From Kribbella voronezhensis (GTDB lineage: Bacteria; Actinomycetota; Actinomycetes; Propionibacteriales; Kribbellaceae), in NCBI RefSeq assembly GCF_004365175.1, contig NZ_SOCE01000001.1, positions 1,847,154-1,911,153 on the forward strand: a stretch of DNA of 64,000 nt. The letters run 5' to 3'. The position numbers and the translations under genes were made by a program. Shown piece by piece: positions 45,558 to 58,542 of this stretch. Numbering within the stretch: position 1 is the stretch's first letter; each line of letters opens with the position of its first letter. Under the pieces are notes generated by a model that did not search any database, was not told the origin of the DNA, and was given only the letters and a program-made list of their open reading frames with translations.

Positions 45558-46460
45558 TCAGGCGTTGGCAGTCAGGGGAAGGCGCGCGCGGACGTCGATG
45601 CTGGTGATGCCGTAGGTGAAGCCGAGGTGTTCGTTGAGGCGGCGCATGTTCGCGTTGCCCTGTTGGGTCCAGGTGTAGATCTCGGTGATCCCGTGCTCGG
45701 CTGCCCAGGCCATGCTCATCCGCTTCAAGGTGGAGGCGACCGACTGGCCGCGCCACTCACGGCGTACGCCGGTGTAGGCGACCTCTGCGCGTTCGGGTTT
45801 GTCCGGGTCCAGCAGCAGGCCCGCGACACCGATCACCTCCTCGCCGGCGACGGCGACGAACATCGCTTCCGGGTCTGTCATCCACTCGGTCGCCCAGTCG
45901 TGCTCGGAGACGTTCAGGAGGCTGGGGACGTCCATGTCCGGGAAGGTCGGGAGAGCGACCTGGTGATAGGCGAGCGGCCACAGCTCCGGCCGCTCGGCCA
46001 CGGTGACCACCTCGTACCCGGTGGGCTGTGCCGGCCAGGGCTCGGCCCCGATCCGGCGGACCTGCTCGACCTGGCGGCTCTCTTCGGCGAAACCGAACTT
46101 CTCGGCGAAGCGCACCGAGCCGGGATCGTCCACCGTGCAGCCGGCCCGATCGTAGCCCTGGGCAACGGCATGGTCGGCCAGCGCCAGCAGCAACGCCGTA
46201 CCGACACCTTGCCGGCGTGCGTCCGGGCGGACCCGCGGGATGACGGCCGCGCGGCCGGTCTCGTTCGACTGGTCGGACATCCCGTTGCCGACGACCTTCC
46301 CGTCCCGCTCGGCGAGCAGCATCAACCGCCCCGGTTTGTCGAGGCCGCGCAGTTCGGCCACGCTCGGGCACCGCTCGTACGGAAGGACCGCGATCCGGAC
46401 CTCACGCCATTGCTCGTAGTCCGCATCCGTCACGGCCTCGCGGATCGATAGCTCGCCCAT
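45558..46460 (-). CDS. Tandem GNAT acetyltransferase
   Basis: A 300-residue protein with two GNAT domains. Domain 1 (about 5-145): VRPDARRQGVGTALLLALADHA and SVRFAEKFGF. Domain 2 (about 150-290): YTGVRREWRGQSVASTLKRMSMAWA and NANMRRLNEHLGF. Both carry the R-x-x-G-x-G/S/A acetyl-CoA loop, in the second as RGQSVA. Double GNATs include mycothiol synthase, but no mycothiol signature is clear and the substrate is unknown. It follows idi in the same direction, with 10 bp between. Confidence 0.8.
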   Translation of the reverse strand: MGELSIREAVTDADYEQWREVRIAVLPYERCPSVAELRGLDKPGRLMLLAERDGKVVGNGMSDQSNETGRAAVIPRVRPDARRQGVGTALLLALADHAVAQGYDRAGCTVDDPGSVRFAEKFGFAEESRQVEQVRRIGAEPWPAQPTGYEVVTVAERPELWPLAYHQVALPTFPDMDVPSLLNVSEHDWATEWMTDPEAMFVAVAGEEVIGVAGLLLDPDKPERAEVAYTGVRREWRGQSVASTLKRMSMAWAAEHGITEIYTWTQQGNANMRRLNEHLGFTYGITSIDVRARLPLTANA

Positions 46461-46470
46461 GTCCCCTGCC

Positions 46471-47058
46471 CTACTGTGCCGAGGGTGGCAGCGAAGCCCG
46501 ATCGGCCACCGCCCACTCCCCCGGCACCTCGCCCAGTCGCTTCAGTTCCTGCAGTTGCAGCACGCACCACGGCGACAACTCCGCCCCGACCGCTGCTTCG
46601 AGCCCAGCTTGTACGTCGTCTCGCGGCCAGTCCACCCATTTGTACGCCGCGACCTCGGCCGGATCGGGTTCGGGATCACCGACGCAGTCGACCCGGAACA
46701 CCGGACAGAGCTCGTTCTCGACCACTCCGTCCGGCATCTCGGCCCGGTAGCGGAAAGCAGGCAGGACCAGCTCGACGGTTGCCGGAACCAGCCCGAGCTC
46801 GTCGGCCAGCCGACGGCGTACGGCGTCTTCCACCGGCTCGCCGGGGAGGGGGTGACCGCAACAACTGTTGGTCCAGACACCCGGCCACGCCTTCTTGGTG
46901 ACGGCCCGCTGGGTCAGCAGCAGGCGGCCTCGATCGTCGAAGACGTAGCTGGAGAACGCCAGGTGCAGCGGCGTCGCGGCGTGGTGAACCGTCGCCTTGT
47001 CCTCGGTCCCGATCGCGCGTCCGGCGTCGTCCACCAGGACCACCTGCTCCGTCGTCAT
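46471..47058 (-). CDS. idi: Isopentenyl-diphosphate delta-isomerase, type 1
   Basis: A 195-residue Nudix-fold enzyme interconverting isopentenyl and dimethylallyl diphosphate in isoprenoid biosynthesis. Signature residues are the catalytic Cys in WTNSCCGHP, the Nudix-like [11 protein letters not shown] helix, and the Glu in VENELCPVF. The length matches bacterial IDI-1. Co-oriented with the double GNAT and divergent from the tyrosyl-tRNA synthetase leader. Confidence 0.9.
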   Translation of the reverse strand: MTTEQVVLVDDAGRAIGTEDKATVHHAATPLHLAFSSYVFDDRGRLLLTQRAVTKKAWPGVWTNSCCGHPLPGEPVEDAVRRRLADELGLVPATVELVLPAFRYRAEMPDGVVENELCPVFRVDCVGDPEPDPAEVAAYKWVDWPRDDVQAGLEAAVGAELSPWCVLQLQELKRLGEVPGEWAVADRASLPPSAQ

Positions 47059-47141
47059 CTGACTGAGCGTAGTCGCAGCAGCCTGCTCGTCGGCCAGGTA
47101 ACCCGGTGCCCGCCGCGATCGGGTGGTGTTAGCCTGGGCGG

Positions 47142-47201
47142 GTGATCGAGCGAGCAGTGCAGCTGTATCGACCGGCTCTGGGAGGAGCCGGCGTTTCGTA
47201 G
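47142..47201 (+). CDS. Leader ORF with a Tyr codon, upstream of tyrS
   Basis: A 19-residue frame, GTG to TAG, product [19 protein letters not shown]. The TAT (Tyr) codon at 47166-47168 sits just before hairpin A. Stalling at low charged tRNA-Tyr could switch the leader between the two pairings. A single Tyr codon is weak support compared with classical leader peptides. Confidence 0.4.
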   Translation: MIERAVQLYRPALGGAGVS

Positions 47202-47233
47202 TACCCGCTCGTCACTCCACACCCAGAGCCTCC

Positions 47234-47262
47234 GAGGCAGGAACCAGTCCGGTTCCTGCCTC
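47234..47262 (+). terminator. Terminator-like hairpin inside the tyrS leader
   Basis: GAGGCAGGAACC (47234-47245) and GGTTCCTGCCTC (47251-47262) are perfect 12-bp arms around AGTCC, followed by TTT. It lies 57 bp before the start codon with no gene end nearby, so it looks like an attenuator rather than an operon terminator. Confidence 0.7.
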
Positions 47263-47319
47263 TTTCCGTTGCCGGAGGCACCTCCTGGGATGCCTCCTTC
47301 GATCGAGGAGATCCCTGCC

Positions 47320-48525
47320 ATGACTGACGTTTCCGCCGTGATCGGGCGATTGCGGCGTACCACCGACAGCATCGTCGGCGAGGCCGACCTGCGCGAGCGA
47401 CTGGCCTCCGGGCGGCCGTTGCGGATCAAGTACGGCGTCGACTGCACCGCGCCGTTCCTGCATCTCGGCCACGCGGTGAACCTGTGGATGATGCGGCAAC
47501 TCCAGGACCTCGGCCATCAGGTCGTCTTCCTGCTCGGCGACCTGACCACCCGGATCGGCGATCCGACCGGCCGTTCCGAGACCCGCCCGGTGCTCACGCC
47601 GGCCGAGATCGAGGCCAACGCGGCCGCCTTCACCGAGCAGGTCGGCCTGGTGCTGCGAACCTCGCCCGATGTCTTCGAGGTCCGCCGCAACTCGGAGTGG
47701 TTCGGCGCGATGGACACCGCGGCGCTGCTCGAACTGTTCAGCCAGGTGACGCACGCACAACTGATGGCCCGCGACATGTTCCGCACCCGCGTCGCCGAAG
47801 GCCGCGAGATCGCGCTGCACGAGCTGGTCTACCCGGTCCTGCAGGGCTACGACAGCTTCGCGATCGGCAGCGACCTCACCATCGTGGGCACCGATCAGCT
47901 GTTCAACGAGCAGATGGGGCGGCATTTCCAGCAGCGCCTGGGCGCGCCGCCGCAGGTGGTGATCACCAGCACGATCACCCCCGGCCTCGACGGCGGCCCC
48001 AAACAGTCGAAGTCGCTGAACAACTTCATCGGGCTGACCGACACTCCACGGGACAAGTTCGGCAAGGTGATGAGCCTGCCCGATGCGCTGGTCGAGACCT
48101 ACGCCCGCGTCTACACCGAGCTCCCGCTGGACACGGTCGCTGCACTGGGTGACGCCGCGGAACTCGGCGGCCCACCGGCCCGGGACGCCAAACTCCGGCT
48201 GGCTTCGGCGATCGTCACGCGGTACCACGGTGCCGGCGCGGCGCGGACCGAACAGGACGCCTTCACCAGCACCTTCAGCCAGCGTGAGGAGCCGGCCGAC
48301 ATCCCGTCGGTTCCGATCGACGCGACCCCGGCCACCCTGCTCCACCTCCTGAAGGCAGCCCGGCCGACAGCCAGCAACTCCGAGCTCCGCCGTTTGGTCA
48401 ACCAGGGCGCGGTCTTGCTCGACGGCACGAAGAGGACGAACCCCGACGAGCTCCTCACCCTCACCGCTCCCACCACCCTCCGTACCGGCCCCCGAACCTG
48501 GCATCGCCTGACCCCACCAACCTGA
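47320..48525 (+). CDS. tyrS: Tyrosyl-tRNA synthetase, TyrZ-like signature
   Basis: A 401-residue class I synthetase that charges tRNA-Tyr. The HIGH-equivalent is FLHLGHAVNLW (about 46-56), the Tyr-binding region has ALHELVYPVLQGYDSFAIGSDLTIVGTDQLFN, and the KMSKS-equivalent is KQSKSLNN. A C-terminal S4-type domain is visible (SELRRLVNQGAVLLDG). K-x-SKS is the pattern of TyrZ-type enzymes; the housekeeping form in many actinobacteria has a KFGK-type loop, so this may be a second, regulated copy. ATG 47320 follows GAGGAG at 47305-47310. Confidence 0.88.
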   Translation: MTDVSAVIGRLRRTTDSIVGEADLRERLASGRPLRIKYGVDCTAPFLHLGHAVNLWMMRQLQDLGHQVVFLLGDLTTRIGDPTGRSETRPVLTPAEIEANAAAFTEQVGLVLRTSPDVFEVRRNSEWFGAMDTAALLELFSQVTHAQLMARDMFRTRVAEGREIALHELVYPVLQGYDSFAIGSDLTIVGTDQLFNEQMGRHFQQRLGAPPQVVITSTITPGLDGGPKQSKSLNNFIGLTDTPRDKFGKVMSLPDALVETYARVYTELPLDTVAALGDAAELGGPPARDAKLRLASAIVTRYHGAGAARTEQDAFTSTFSQREEPADIPSVPIDATPATLLHLLKAARPTASNSELRRLVNQGAVLLDGTKRTNPDELLTLTAPTTLRTGPRTWHRLTPPT

Positions 48526-48581
48526 CGCGAGGCCGGACCTTTCGTCTGACAGTGTTTGCTGAAACCAGGGAGGAGATCGAG

Positions 48582-49409
48582 ATGACGGTTCTGGTGACGG
48601 GTGCGAGTGGGAACGCGGGGAGCGCGGTGGTCGCGTCGCTGGCGGCGGCGGGACTTCCGGGGCGGGCGCTGGTGCGTAAAGCCGTGGAGCTGCCGGACGG
48701 TATCGAGCCGGTGTCCGGCGATCTGAATCAACCCGACAGTTTCGCCGACTCGCTGGCCGGCGTCTCGGGGATCTTCCTGCTGAGTGGTTACGACCGGGTG
48801 GAAGAGCTCCTGGCCAAGGCGGCCGAGGCCGGCGTACGGCGGGTCGCTCTGTTGTCGAGCAGTTCGGTGGTCGGCAAGTCGACCGACAACGCCGTCGCGG
48901 CCTACCACCTCGCCGCCGAGAAGGCGGTGACCGCTTCCGGGCTCGAGTGGACGTTCCTGCGGCCGAACAGTTTCATGTCGAACACCCTGCGCTGGCTGGA
49001 TCAGCTGCGCGCCGGCGACGAGGTCAGGGTCCAGTTCCCCGACGTGCCGATCTCGACGATCCACCCGCGCGACATCGGGGACGTCGCCGTCCGGGCGCTG
49101 ACCGACGACGGGCACGCGAGTACGGCGTACCGGCTGACCGGGCCGGTCGCGCTACGGCCTGCCGAGCAGGTGGAGATTCTCGGCCGGGCCCTCGGCCGCA
49201 ATCTGACGGCGCGCGAGCTGAGCCGGGCCGAGACCCATGCGGAGCTGTTCGCCTCGATGCCGGCGCAGTACGCGAGTGCGATCGAAGGATTCTTTGCCGA
49301 GGGCAACGTCGACGAGACCACCGTGACCGACACCGTCGCAACGGTCACCGGCCACGCTCCGCGGACCCTGGAGCAGTGGACGCAGGAGAACGCCGCGCTC
49401 TTCCGCTGA
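48582..49409 (+). CDS. NmrA-like NAD(P)-binding protein
   Basis: A 275-residue short-chain dehydrogenase-like protein of the atypical (NmrA/QOR2-like) group: TVLVTGASGNAGSAVVASLAAAGLPGRALVRK with the GASGNAGS dinucleotide motif, then HLAAEKAV and WTFLRPNSFMSNTL. The catalytic Tyr-x3-Lys is not evident. Members sense or reduce NADP(H)-linked substrates. The start is ATG 48582 behind AGGGAGG. It lies alone after tyrS. Confidence 0.8.
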   Translation: MTVLVTGASGNAGSAVVASLAAAGLPGRALVRKAVELPDGIEPVSGDLNQPDSFADSLAGVSGIFLLSGYDRVEELLAKAAEAGVRRVALLSSSSVVGKSTDNAVAAYHLAAEKAVTASGLEWTFLRPNSFMSNTLRWLDQLRAGDEVRVQFPDVPISTIHPRDIGDVAVRALTDDGHASTAYRLTGPVALRPAEQVEILGRALGRNLTARELSRAETHAELFASMPAQYASAIEGFFAEGNVDETTVTDTVATVTGHAPRTLEQWTQENAALFR

Positions 49410-49415
49410 GGGCGG

Positions 49416-49949
49416 TTAGCGCCGGCCCAGAGCGGCCACGTACTCCGTGCCGGTGCAGGTCTCGCCGAAGCGCGGGAAGATGTAGGACACCGCGAAATCG
49501 TGGGCATGCGCGTCGAGCCCGGTCATCGCGTCGGTGACGTAGATCGTGCGGTAACCGTGCTCGTCCGCCACCCGGCCGGTGGACTCGACCCCGAAGTTGG
49601 TCGCGATCCCGCCGAGAACAACGGTCTCGATCTCGTGCGAGCGCAGGACGTCGTCGAGGCCGGTCCGGTGGAACGCACCGACCGTGTGCTTGATGATCTC
49701 GACGTCGCCCGGCTGCGGGTCCAGTTCGGGCGCGAGTTCGCTGCCGGCGGGCTGGACGGTCACGTTCGGGCGTTCGACCCGGACGTGCACGACCAGCCCA
49801 CCGACGGCCCGCGTCGCCTCGGCCAGCGCGACGCAGCGCTTGAGCACGGCCGGCCCGGACAGCGGAGCCGTGTCCAGCGCGACGATGCGCGGCATCAGAT
49901 CGATCAGGATCAAGGCGGTACGACGAGGATCCAAGGTCGGAATGGTCAC
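49416..49949 (-). CDS. Isochorismatase-like cysteine hydrolase
   Basis: A 177-residue hydrolase with the isochorismatase fold: ALILIDLMPRIVALDT (catalytic Asp), GDVEIIKHTVGAF (Lys) and VVLGGIATNFGVESTGR, where the usual catalytic Cys (GxxTxxCV) is replaced by Phe-Gly (TNFGVE). That loss is notable and the reaction may differ. The start is GTG 49949 without a strong ribosome site; a longer frame upstream is a low-complexity shadow. Convergent with the NmrA-like gene. Confidence 0.75.
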   Translation of the reverse strand: MTIPTLDPRRTALILIDLMPRIVALDTAPLSGPAVLKRCVALAEATRAVGGLVVHVRVERPNVTVQPAGSELAPELDPQPGDVEIIKHTVGAFHRTGLDDVLRSHEIETVVLGGIATNFGVESTGRVADEHGYRTIYVTDAMTGLDAHAHDFAVSYIFPRFGETCTGTEYVAALGRR

Positions 49950-49959
49950 GCTGCCGAGC

Positions 49960-54786
<4,827 letters not shown>

Positions 54787-54934
54787 CTACCACCGTTGCC
54801 GGACGCTGGCAATCCCTCGGCACCGGAAGGGCAAACGTGTTCCAGCACGTGGTCACCCGCTGGAGGGCGGGGTTGCCCGAGGCGACAGACTGGTTCCGCA
54901 CGCAGCTTCCAGCACTCACTCCGCAGGAGATTCC

Positions 54935-56377
54935 ATGAGTTCAGCTCCAGCCCAGATCGCTGTCACCGGTCTCGCGGTGATGGGCCGCAACCTGGCCCGG
55001 AACCTGGCCCGCAACGGCTTCCGGGTCGCCGTCCACAACCGGTCGAAGGCCCGCACGGACGCGCTGATCGAGCAGTTCGGGCACGAAGGCGAGTTCACCG
55101 CGGCGGACGACCTGCCCGCGCTCGTCGCGGCGCTGGAGCAGCCGCGCAAGATCATCATCATGGTGAAGGCCGGCGAGCCGACCGACGCCGTGATCGAGGA
55201 ACTGGTGCCGCTGCTGGACGAGGGCGACATCGTCGTCGACGCCGGCAACGCGCACTTCGCCGACACCCGGCGGCGCGAGGACGCCCTGAAGGCCAAGGGC
55301 CTGCACTTCGTCGGCGCGGGCGTCTCCGGTGGCGAGGAAGGCGCGCTGAACGGCCCGAGCATCATGCCCGGCGGTTCCACCTTCGCCTACTCCGCACTGG
55401 AGCCGATGCTGACGAAGATCTCCGCGCACGTCGGCGGCGAGCCGTGTTGCGTGCACGTCGGTCCCGATGGCGCCGGGCACTTCGTGAAGATGCTGCACAA
55501 CGGCATCGAGTACGCCGACATGCAGCTGATCGCCGAGGCGTACGACCTGCTCCGGCACGTACTCGGCCTGAGCGCGCCCGAGATCGCCGACGTGTTCCGC
55601 GAGTGGAACTCCGGCGACCTGGAGTCGTTCCTGATCGAGATCACCGCCGAGGTGCTCAGCCAGGTCGACGAGTCCACCGGGCAGCCGTTCGTCGACGTCG
55701 TCCTGGACCAGGCGGAGCAGAAGGGCACCGGCCGCTGGACCGTGCAGGTCGCACTCGACCTGGGCATCCCCGTCAGCGGTATGGCAGAGGCCGTGTTCGC
55801 TCGCTCGCTGTCCGGCGACGTCGTACGCCGGCAGGCGGCGGCCGGCGTACTAGCCGGGCCGTCGTCGGACGCCAAGCTGGACGTCGACCGGGACGCGTTC
55901 ATCGAGGACGTCCGGCACGCGCTCTACTCGTCCAAGCTGGTCGCCTACGCGCAGGGCTTCGACGCGATCCGAGCTGCTTCGGACCAGTACGGCTGGGACA
56001 TCGACCTGGGCGCGATGGCGAAGATCTGGCGCGGCGGCTGCATCATCCGGGCCCGCTTCCTGGACCGGATCAAGGAGGCGTACGACCGCGACGCCAACCT
56101 CCCGTCGTTGCTGGTGGACGACTACTTCAAGGACGCGGTCGTGAGCGGTCAGGACGCCTGGCGCCGCGTGGTCGCGGCCGCCGCCACGGCCGGCGTACCG
56201 GCTCCTGGCTTCTCCGCGGCACTTTCGTACTACGACGGCCTGCGCGCCGAGCGGCTCCCGGCTGCGCTGATCCAGGGGCTGCGCGATCTCTTCGGGGCGC
56301 ACACCTATCACCGGATCGACCGTGAGGGCGCGTTCCACCTGGACTGGTCGGGCGATCGCAAGGAGCAGCCCGCCTGA
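54935..56377 (+). CDS. gnd: 6-phosphogluconate dehydrogenase, decarboxylating
   Basis: A 480-residue pentose-phosphate enzyme converting 6-phosphogluconate to ribulose 5-phosphate and CO2 with NADP. Motifs: IAVTGLAVMGRNLARNLARNGF (the usual GLAVMG dinucleotide fold), FVGAGVSGGEEGALNGPSIMPGG, and the catalytic GHFVKMLHNGIEYADMQLIAEAY (Lys about 183, Asn about 187). ATG 54935 follows AGGAGA. Divergent from the GH172 gene. Confidence 0.92.
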   Translation: MSSAPAQIAVTGLAVMGRNLARNLARNGFRVAVHNRSKARTDALIEQFGHEGEFTAADDLPALVAALEQPRKIIIMVKAGEPTDAVIEELVPLLDEGDIVVDAGNAHFADTRRREDALKAKGLHFVGAGVSGGEEGALNGPSIMPGGSTFAYSALEPMLTKISAHVGGEPCCVHVGPDGAGHFVKMLHNGIEYADMQLIAEAYDLLRHVLGLSAPEIADVFREWNSGDLESFLIEITAEVLSQVDESTGQPFVDVVLDQAEQKGTGRWTVQVALDLGIPVSGMAEAVFARSLSGDVVRRQAAAGVLAGPSSDAKLDVDRDAFIEDVRHALYSSKLVAYAQGFDAIRAASDQYGWDIDLGAMAKIWRGGCIIRARFLDRIKEAYDRDANLPSLLVDDYFKDAVVSGQDAWRRVVAAAATAGVPAPGFSAALSYYDGLRAERLPAALIQGLRDLFGAHTYHRIDREGAFHLDWSGDRKEQPA

Positions 56378-56413
56378 CCTTCCCGGTTGCGGCGAGGCGA
56401 TTGGCGCTGGGGG

Positions 56414-56436
56414 TCGAACGTGTGTTCTAATACACT
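56414..56436 (+). promoter_or_regulatory. LexA (SOS) box overlapping a promoter
   Basis: TCGAAC-GTGT-GTTCTA (56414-56429) matches the actinobacterial TCGAAC-N4-GTTCGA box at 11 of 12 positions; TACACT (56431-56436) is the -10. It is framed by 7-bp arms GGCGCTG (56403-56409) and CAGCGCC (56439-56445). Confidence 0.75.
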
Positions 56437-56491
56437 CTCAGCGCCAGCCCGCTCCGGCGGGGACATGTTACTCAGGGAGATCGCCGCAACG

Positions 56492-56992
56492 ATGACTGTA
56501 GACACCTTCGCAGCAGAAGCTCAGACCGACGTCGTCGACACTCCCGACGCGGTGATCGATACTCCGGCCGAGACGGCGGAAGCTGTCCCGTCAGCTGCTG
56601 ACACGGCAACGGAAACCGACTCCGCGCCGGCCGCCGACGCTGCCGACGCCGAGGTCGAGCCGGCCGCCCCGGTGGCCGAGAAGCCGAAGCGCGCGCCGGC
56701 CAAGAAGGCCGCGCCGAAGAAGACCAAGACCCTCGAGCTCACCCTGACCGTCACCGGCACCGCCGACGGCGAGTGGAAGGCCGAGCTCAAGCAGGGCAAC
56801 AGCTACATCGCGAAGAACCTGCTGGTCGCCGCCGCGGCCGTCTCGCGCGCGGCCAAGGAGCTGCACGAGGACCTGTCCGGCCCGATCGACGAGGTCATCG
56901 ACGCAGCCCGCGAGCAGCAGGCCGCGAAGGTCGCCGCCCTCGAAGCCGAGCTAGAAGCAGCCCGCAAGGCCCTCGCCGAACTCGACGACTGA
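56492..56992 (+). CDS. DUF6319-like protein under SOS control
   Basis: A 166-residue protein. The first half is acidic, Ala/Asp/Glu/Thr-rich and disordered. A Lys/Ala/Pro stretch (KPKRAPAKKAAPKKTK) follows, like histone-type tails. The C-terminal domain (about 80-166) reads ELTLTVTGTADGEWKAELKQGNSYIAKNLLVAAAAVSRAAKELH and ends in a long helix with Ala/Glu repeats (KVAALEAELEAARKALAELDD), a probable coiled coil. I believe it belongs to DUF6319, role unknown. The LexA box upstream suggests induction by DNA damage. ATG 56492 is chosen; ATG 56465 is an alternative. Confidence 0.7.
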   Translation: MTVDTFAAEAQTDVVDTPDAVIDTPAETAEAVPSAADTATETDSAPAADAADAEVEPAAPVAEKPKRAPAKKAAPKKTKTLELTLTVTGTADGEWKAELKQGNSYIAKNLLVAAAAVSRAAKELHEDLSGPIDEVIDAAREQQAAKVAALEAELEAARKALAELDD

Positions 56993-57399
56993 AACCGCCA
57001 GCCAGTCGCACGTCGTCCGCGGGGTGCGATTGGTCGACCGCAAAACAGCCGCTCGCCCTTCCCGGGGGGCGGCTCATAGACCCTCACCTGCAGTGCGCCA
57101 TCTGGTGTCGGCGTTGGCGGACCAGTGCTTCCCTCACTCGTCCGCCGGACGTGCCGCATGGGGTGGTGTGTGCTCGTGGGTTTCCCGAGGTTGGTGTCAG
57201 AGGCGTCCGGCATCGAGGGCCTCGGGAGAGGTGAATGAGGAGGTGCCGGATCGGTGACTTGTAGGTGCCCGTTGGGTGACCGCAGTGTGACCGATCCGGC
57301 ACGCCGCATCACTGGGCGGCGGTGCACAGCAGGCCGTACCTTGGGTGCCTGGGCCGGTCCAGTCAGGGCCCTGACCACTCCGAAGCCAGAAGGGGTCAG
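56993..57399. other. 407-bp gene-free stretch with a terminator and a long inverted repeat
   Basis: A hairpin AGCCGC (57047-57052)/GCGGCT (57069-57074), with further inner pairing, fits as terminator of the gene before it. Further on, TGCCGGATCGGT (57244-57255) and ACCGATCCGGCA (57290-57301) are 12-bp perfect arms around a 34-bp loop. No supported coding frame. Confidence 0.6.
57244..57301. repeat. 12-bp perfect inverted repeat with 34-bp spacer
   Basis: Arms TGCCGGATCGGT and ACCGATCCGGCA, about 100 bp before the DUF6817-like gene. It could be a paired operator or a remnant of a small element. Confidence 0.6.
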
Positions 57400-57936
57400 A
57401 TGAGCACCTTCCAAGACCTTGGATCGATGTTGCTGGTCCGCGGTGCGGACGAGCTGGACCACGCGGGCGGCACGCTCTACGTGCATCTGCACCGGGTCGC
57501 GAAGCGGCTCACCTCGCTCGGCGCCTCCGACACCTTGGCACTCGCGGGGCTCGCGCACGCGGCGTACGGGACGGACGGGTTCCCGACGCATCTGTTCGAC
57601 TGGCAGACCGAGCGCTCGGTACTGGAGGCGGTGATCGGCCCCGAGGCGGAGCTGCTCGTCTACCGGTACGGTTCCTGCGACCGGGAGTCGAGCTGGCGTG
57701 ATCTCGCCGAGCACCGCACGGTCACGGACCGCTTCACCGGTACGGCGGAAGAGCTGACCGACGACGAGCTGCGGGACTTCGTCGACCTGACCATCGTCAA
57801 CGAGCTCGACGTGCTCGACCACGCGCCGGACCTGGAGACCAAGCTCCGCCCGTATCTGCAGGAACAGGTTCTCCGCTGGCAGTCGCTGGCGTCCCAGGCA
57901 GTCCTCGCCGACGCCAAGCGAGCCCTCGAGCTCTGA
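57400..57936 (+). CDS. DUF6817-like protein, HD-type fold
   Basis: A 178-residue soluble protein whose start (LLVRGADELDHAGGTLYVHLHRVAKRLTSLGA) and ALAGLAHAAYGTDGF stretch match DUF6817 proteins. The His/Asp arrangement recalls HD-type hydrolases but no full metal site can be proven by eye. ATG 57400 follows AAGGGG. Function unknown; convergent with the next membrane protein. Confidence 0.7.
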   Translation: MSTFQDLGSMLLVRGADELDHAGGTLYVHLHRVAKRLTSLGASDTLALAGLAHAAYGTDGFPTHLFDWQTERSVLEAVIGPEAELLVYRYGSCDRESSWRDLAEHRTVTDRFTGTAEELTDDELRDFVDLTIVNELDVLDHAPDLETKLRPYLQEQVLRWQSLASQAVLADAKRALEL

Positions 57937-57946
57937 CAGAACCGCT

Positions 57947-58423
57947 TCAGTGGTGGGCGAAGCCGCGCATCGCGCCCAGCATCAGGCCGAGGAACGCGAC
58001 ACCGAGGCCGGCGGCGCCGCAGACCCACAAGGGGACATCGGTGAGGACGGCCGTGCCCGCGAAAGCCAACGGGCCGAGGTAGGCACCGTCGAGACGGCGA
58101 TGCCGGCGAACCCACCGCAGTACGGCGGGAATCGGCATCCCGACCGGGGCGAGCAGAACGAAGGCGACGAGACCGACCAGAGGGCTGCGCTGACTGAGAA
58201 CCAGCGCCGAGAGCAACAGCCAGCACAGCGGGCCGAAGACGAGCAGCCACCAAGGTGGCTGCCAGGTCTCAGCAGCCTCGACTTCCATCGCGGCCGGCTT
58301 CCCGGCTTCGCGGTGAGCCCTCCAATGCGCCGTCCGCGACCGGTCGGTTCGGTCGACGCCTCCAGACCACTCGGGCAGGGGTCGGAGCAGCCGCACGGAG
58401 GCGCCGGAGTCGTCTGATCTCAT
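57947..58423 (-). CDS. Small membrane protein, unknown function
   Basis: A 158-residue protein with a basic, soluble N-terminal half (about 60 residues) and four hydrophobic segments after it (LLVFGPLCWLLLSALVL, LVGLVAFVLLAPVGMPIP, LGPLAFAGTAVLTDVPL, CGAAGLGVAFLGLMLGA). I do not recognise the family. The start is uncertain: ATG 58423 gives the full form; ATG 58288 (behind GGGAA) gives only the membrane part. Confidence 0.5.
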   Translation of the reverse strand: MRSDDSGASVRLLRPLPEWSGGVDRTDRSRTAHWRAHREAGKPAAMEVEAAETWQPPWWLLVFGPLCWLLLSALVLSQRSPLVGLVAFVLLAPVGMPIPAVLRWVRRHRRLDGAYLGPLAFAGTAVLTDVPLWVCGAAGLGVAFLGLMLGAMRGFAHH

Positions 58424-58542
58424 CGCCCGTCCGATCCTCGAGAGTCCTGGAAGCTGCGCTGTCACCTACCTCCGAGTCTGCCAGGTTCGCAGCTCGCTCC
58501 CGGAGAACACCAGGTGGACAACACATGATCGGTCGGTGCGGA

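Larger units (their letters stand above)
47130..47319 (+). promoter_or_regulatory. Attenuator-like leader before the tyrosyl-tRNA synthetase gene
   Basis: TAGCCT (47130-47135) is a -10 six bases before a short ORF starting GTG 47142, so the transcript may be leaderless. Hairpin A is CCGGCTC/GAGCCGG (47172-47178/47185-47191). An alternative pairing is GGCTCTGGG (47174-47182) with CCCAGAGCC (47222-47230), 9 bp perfect. A terminator-like stem is at 47234-47262. The T-box TGG-ACC core was looked for and not found. Confidence 0.5.

Noticed and set aside
47130-47319. T-box riboswitch before tyrS
   Set aside because: The TGG-ACC antiterminator core and specifier-loop layout are not visible; a leader-peptide attenuator fits better.
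58288-58423. Short (membrane-only) start of the 57947 gene as the only start
   Set aside because: Possible because of the GGGAA before 58288, but the longer form has a plausible soluble N-terminus, so it is kept as an alternative only.
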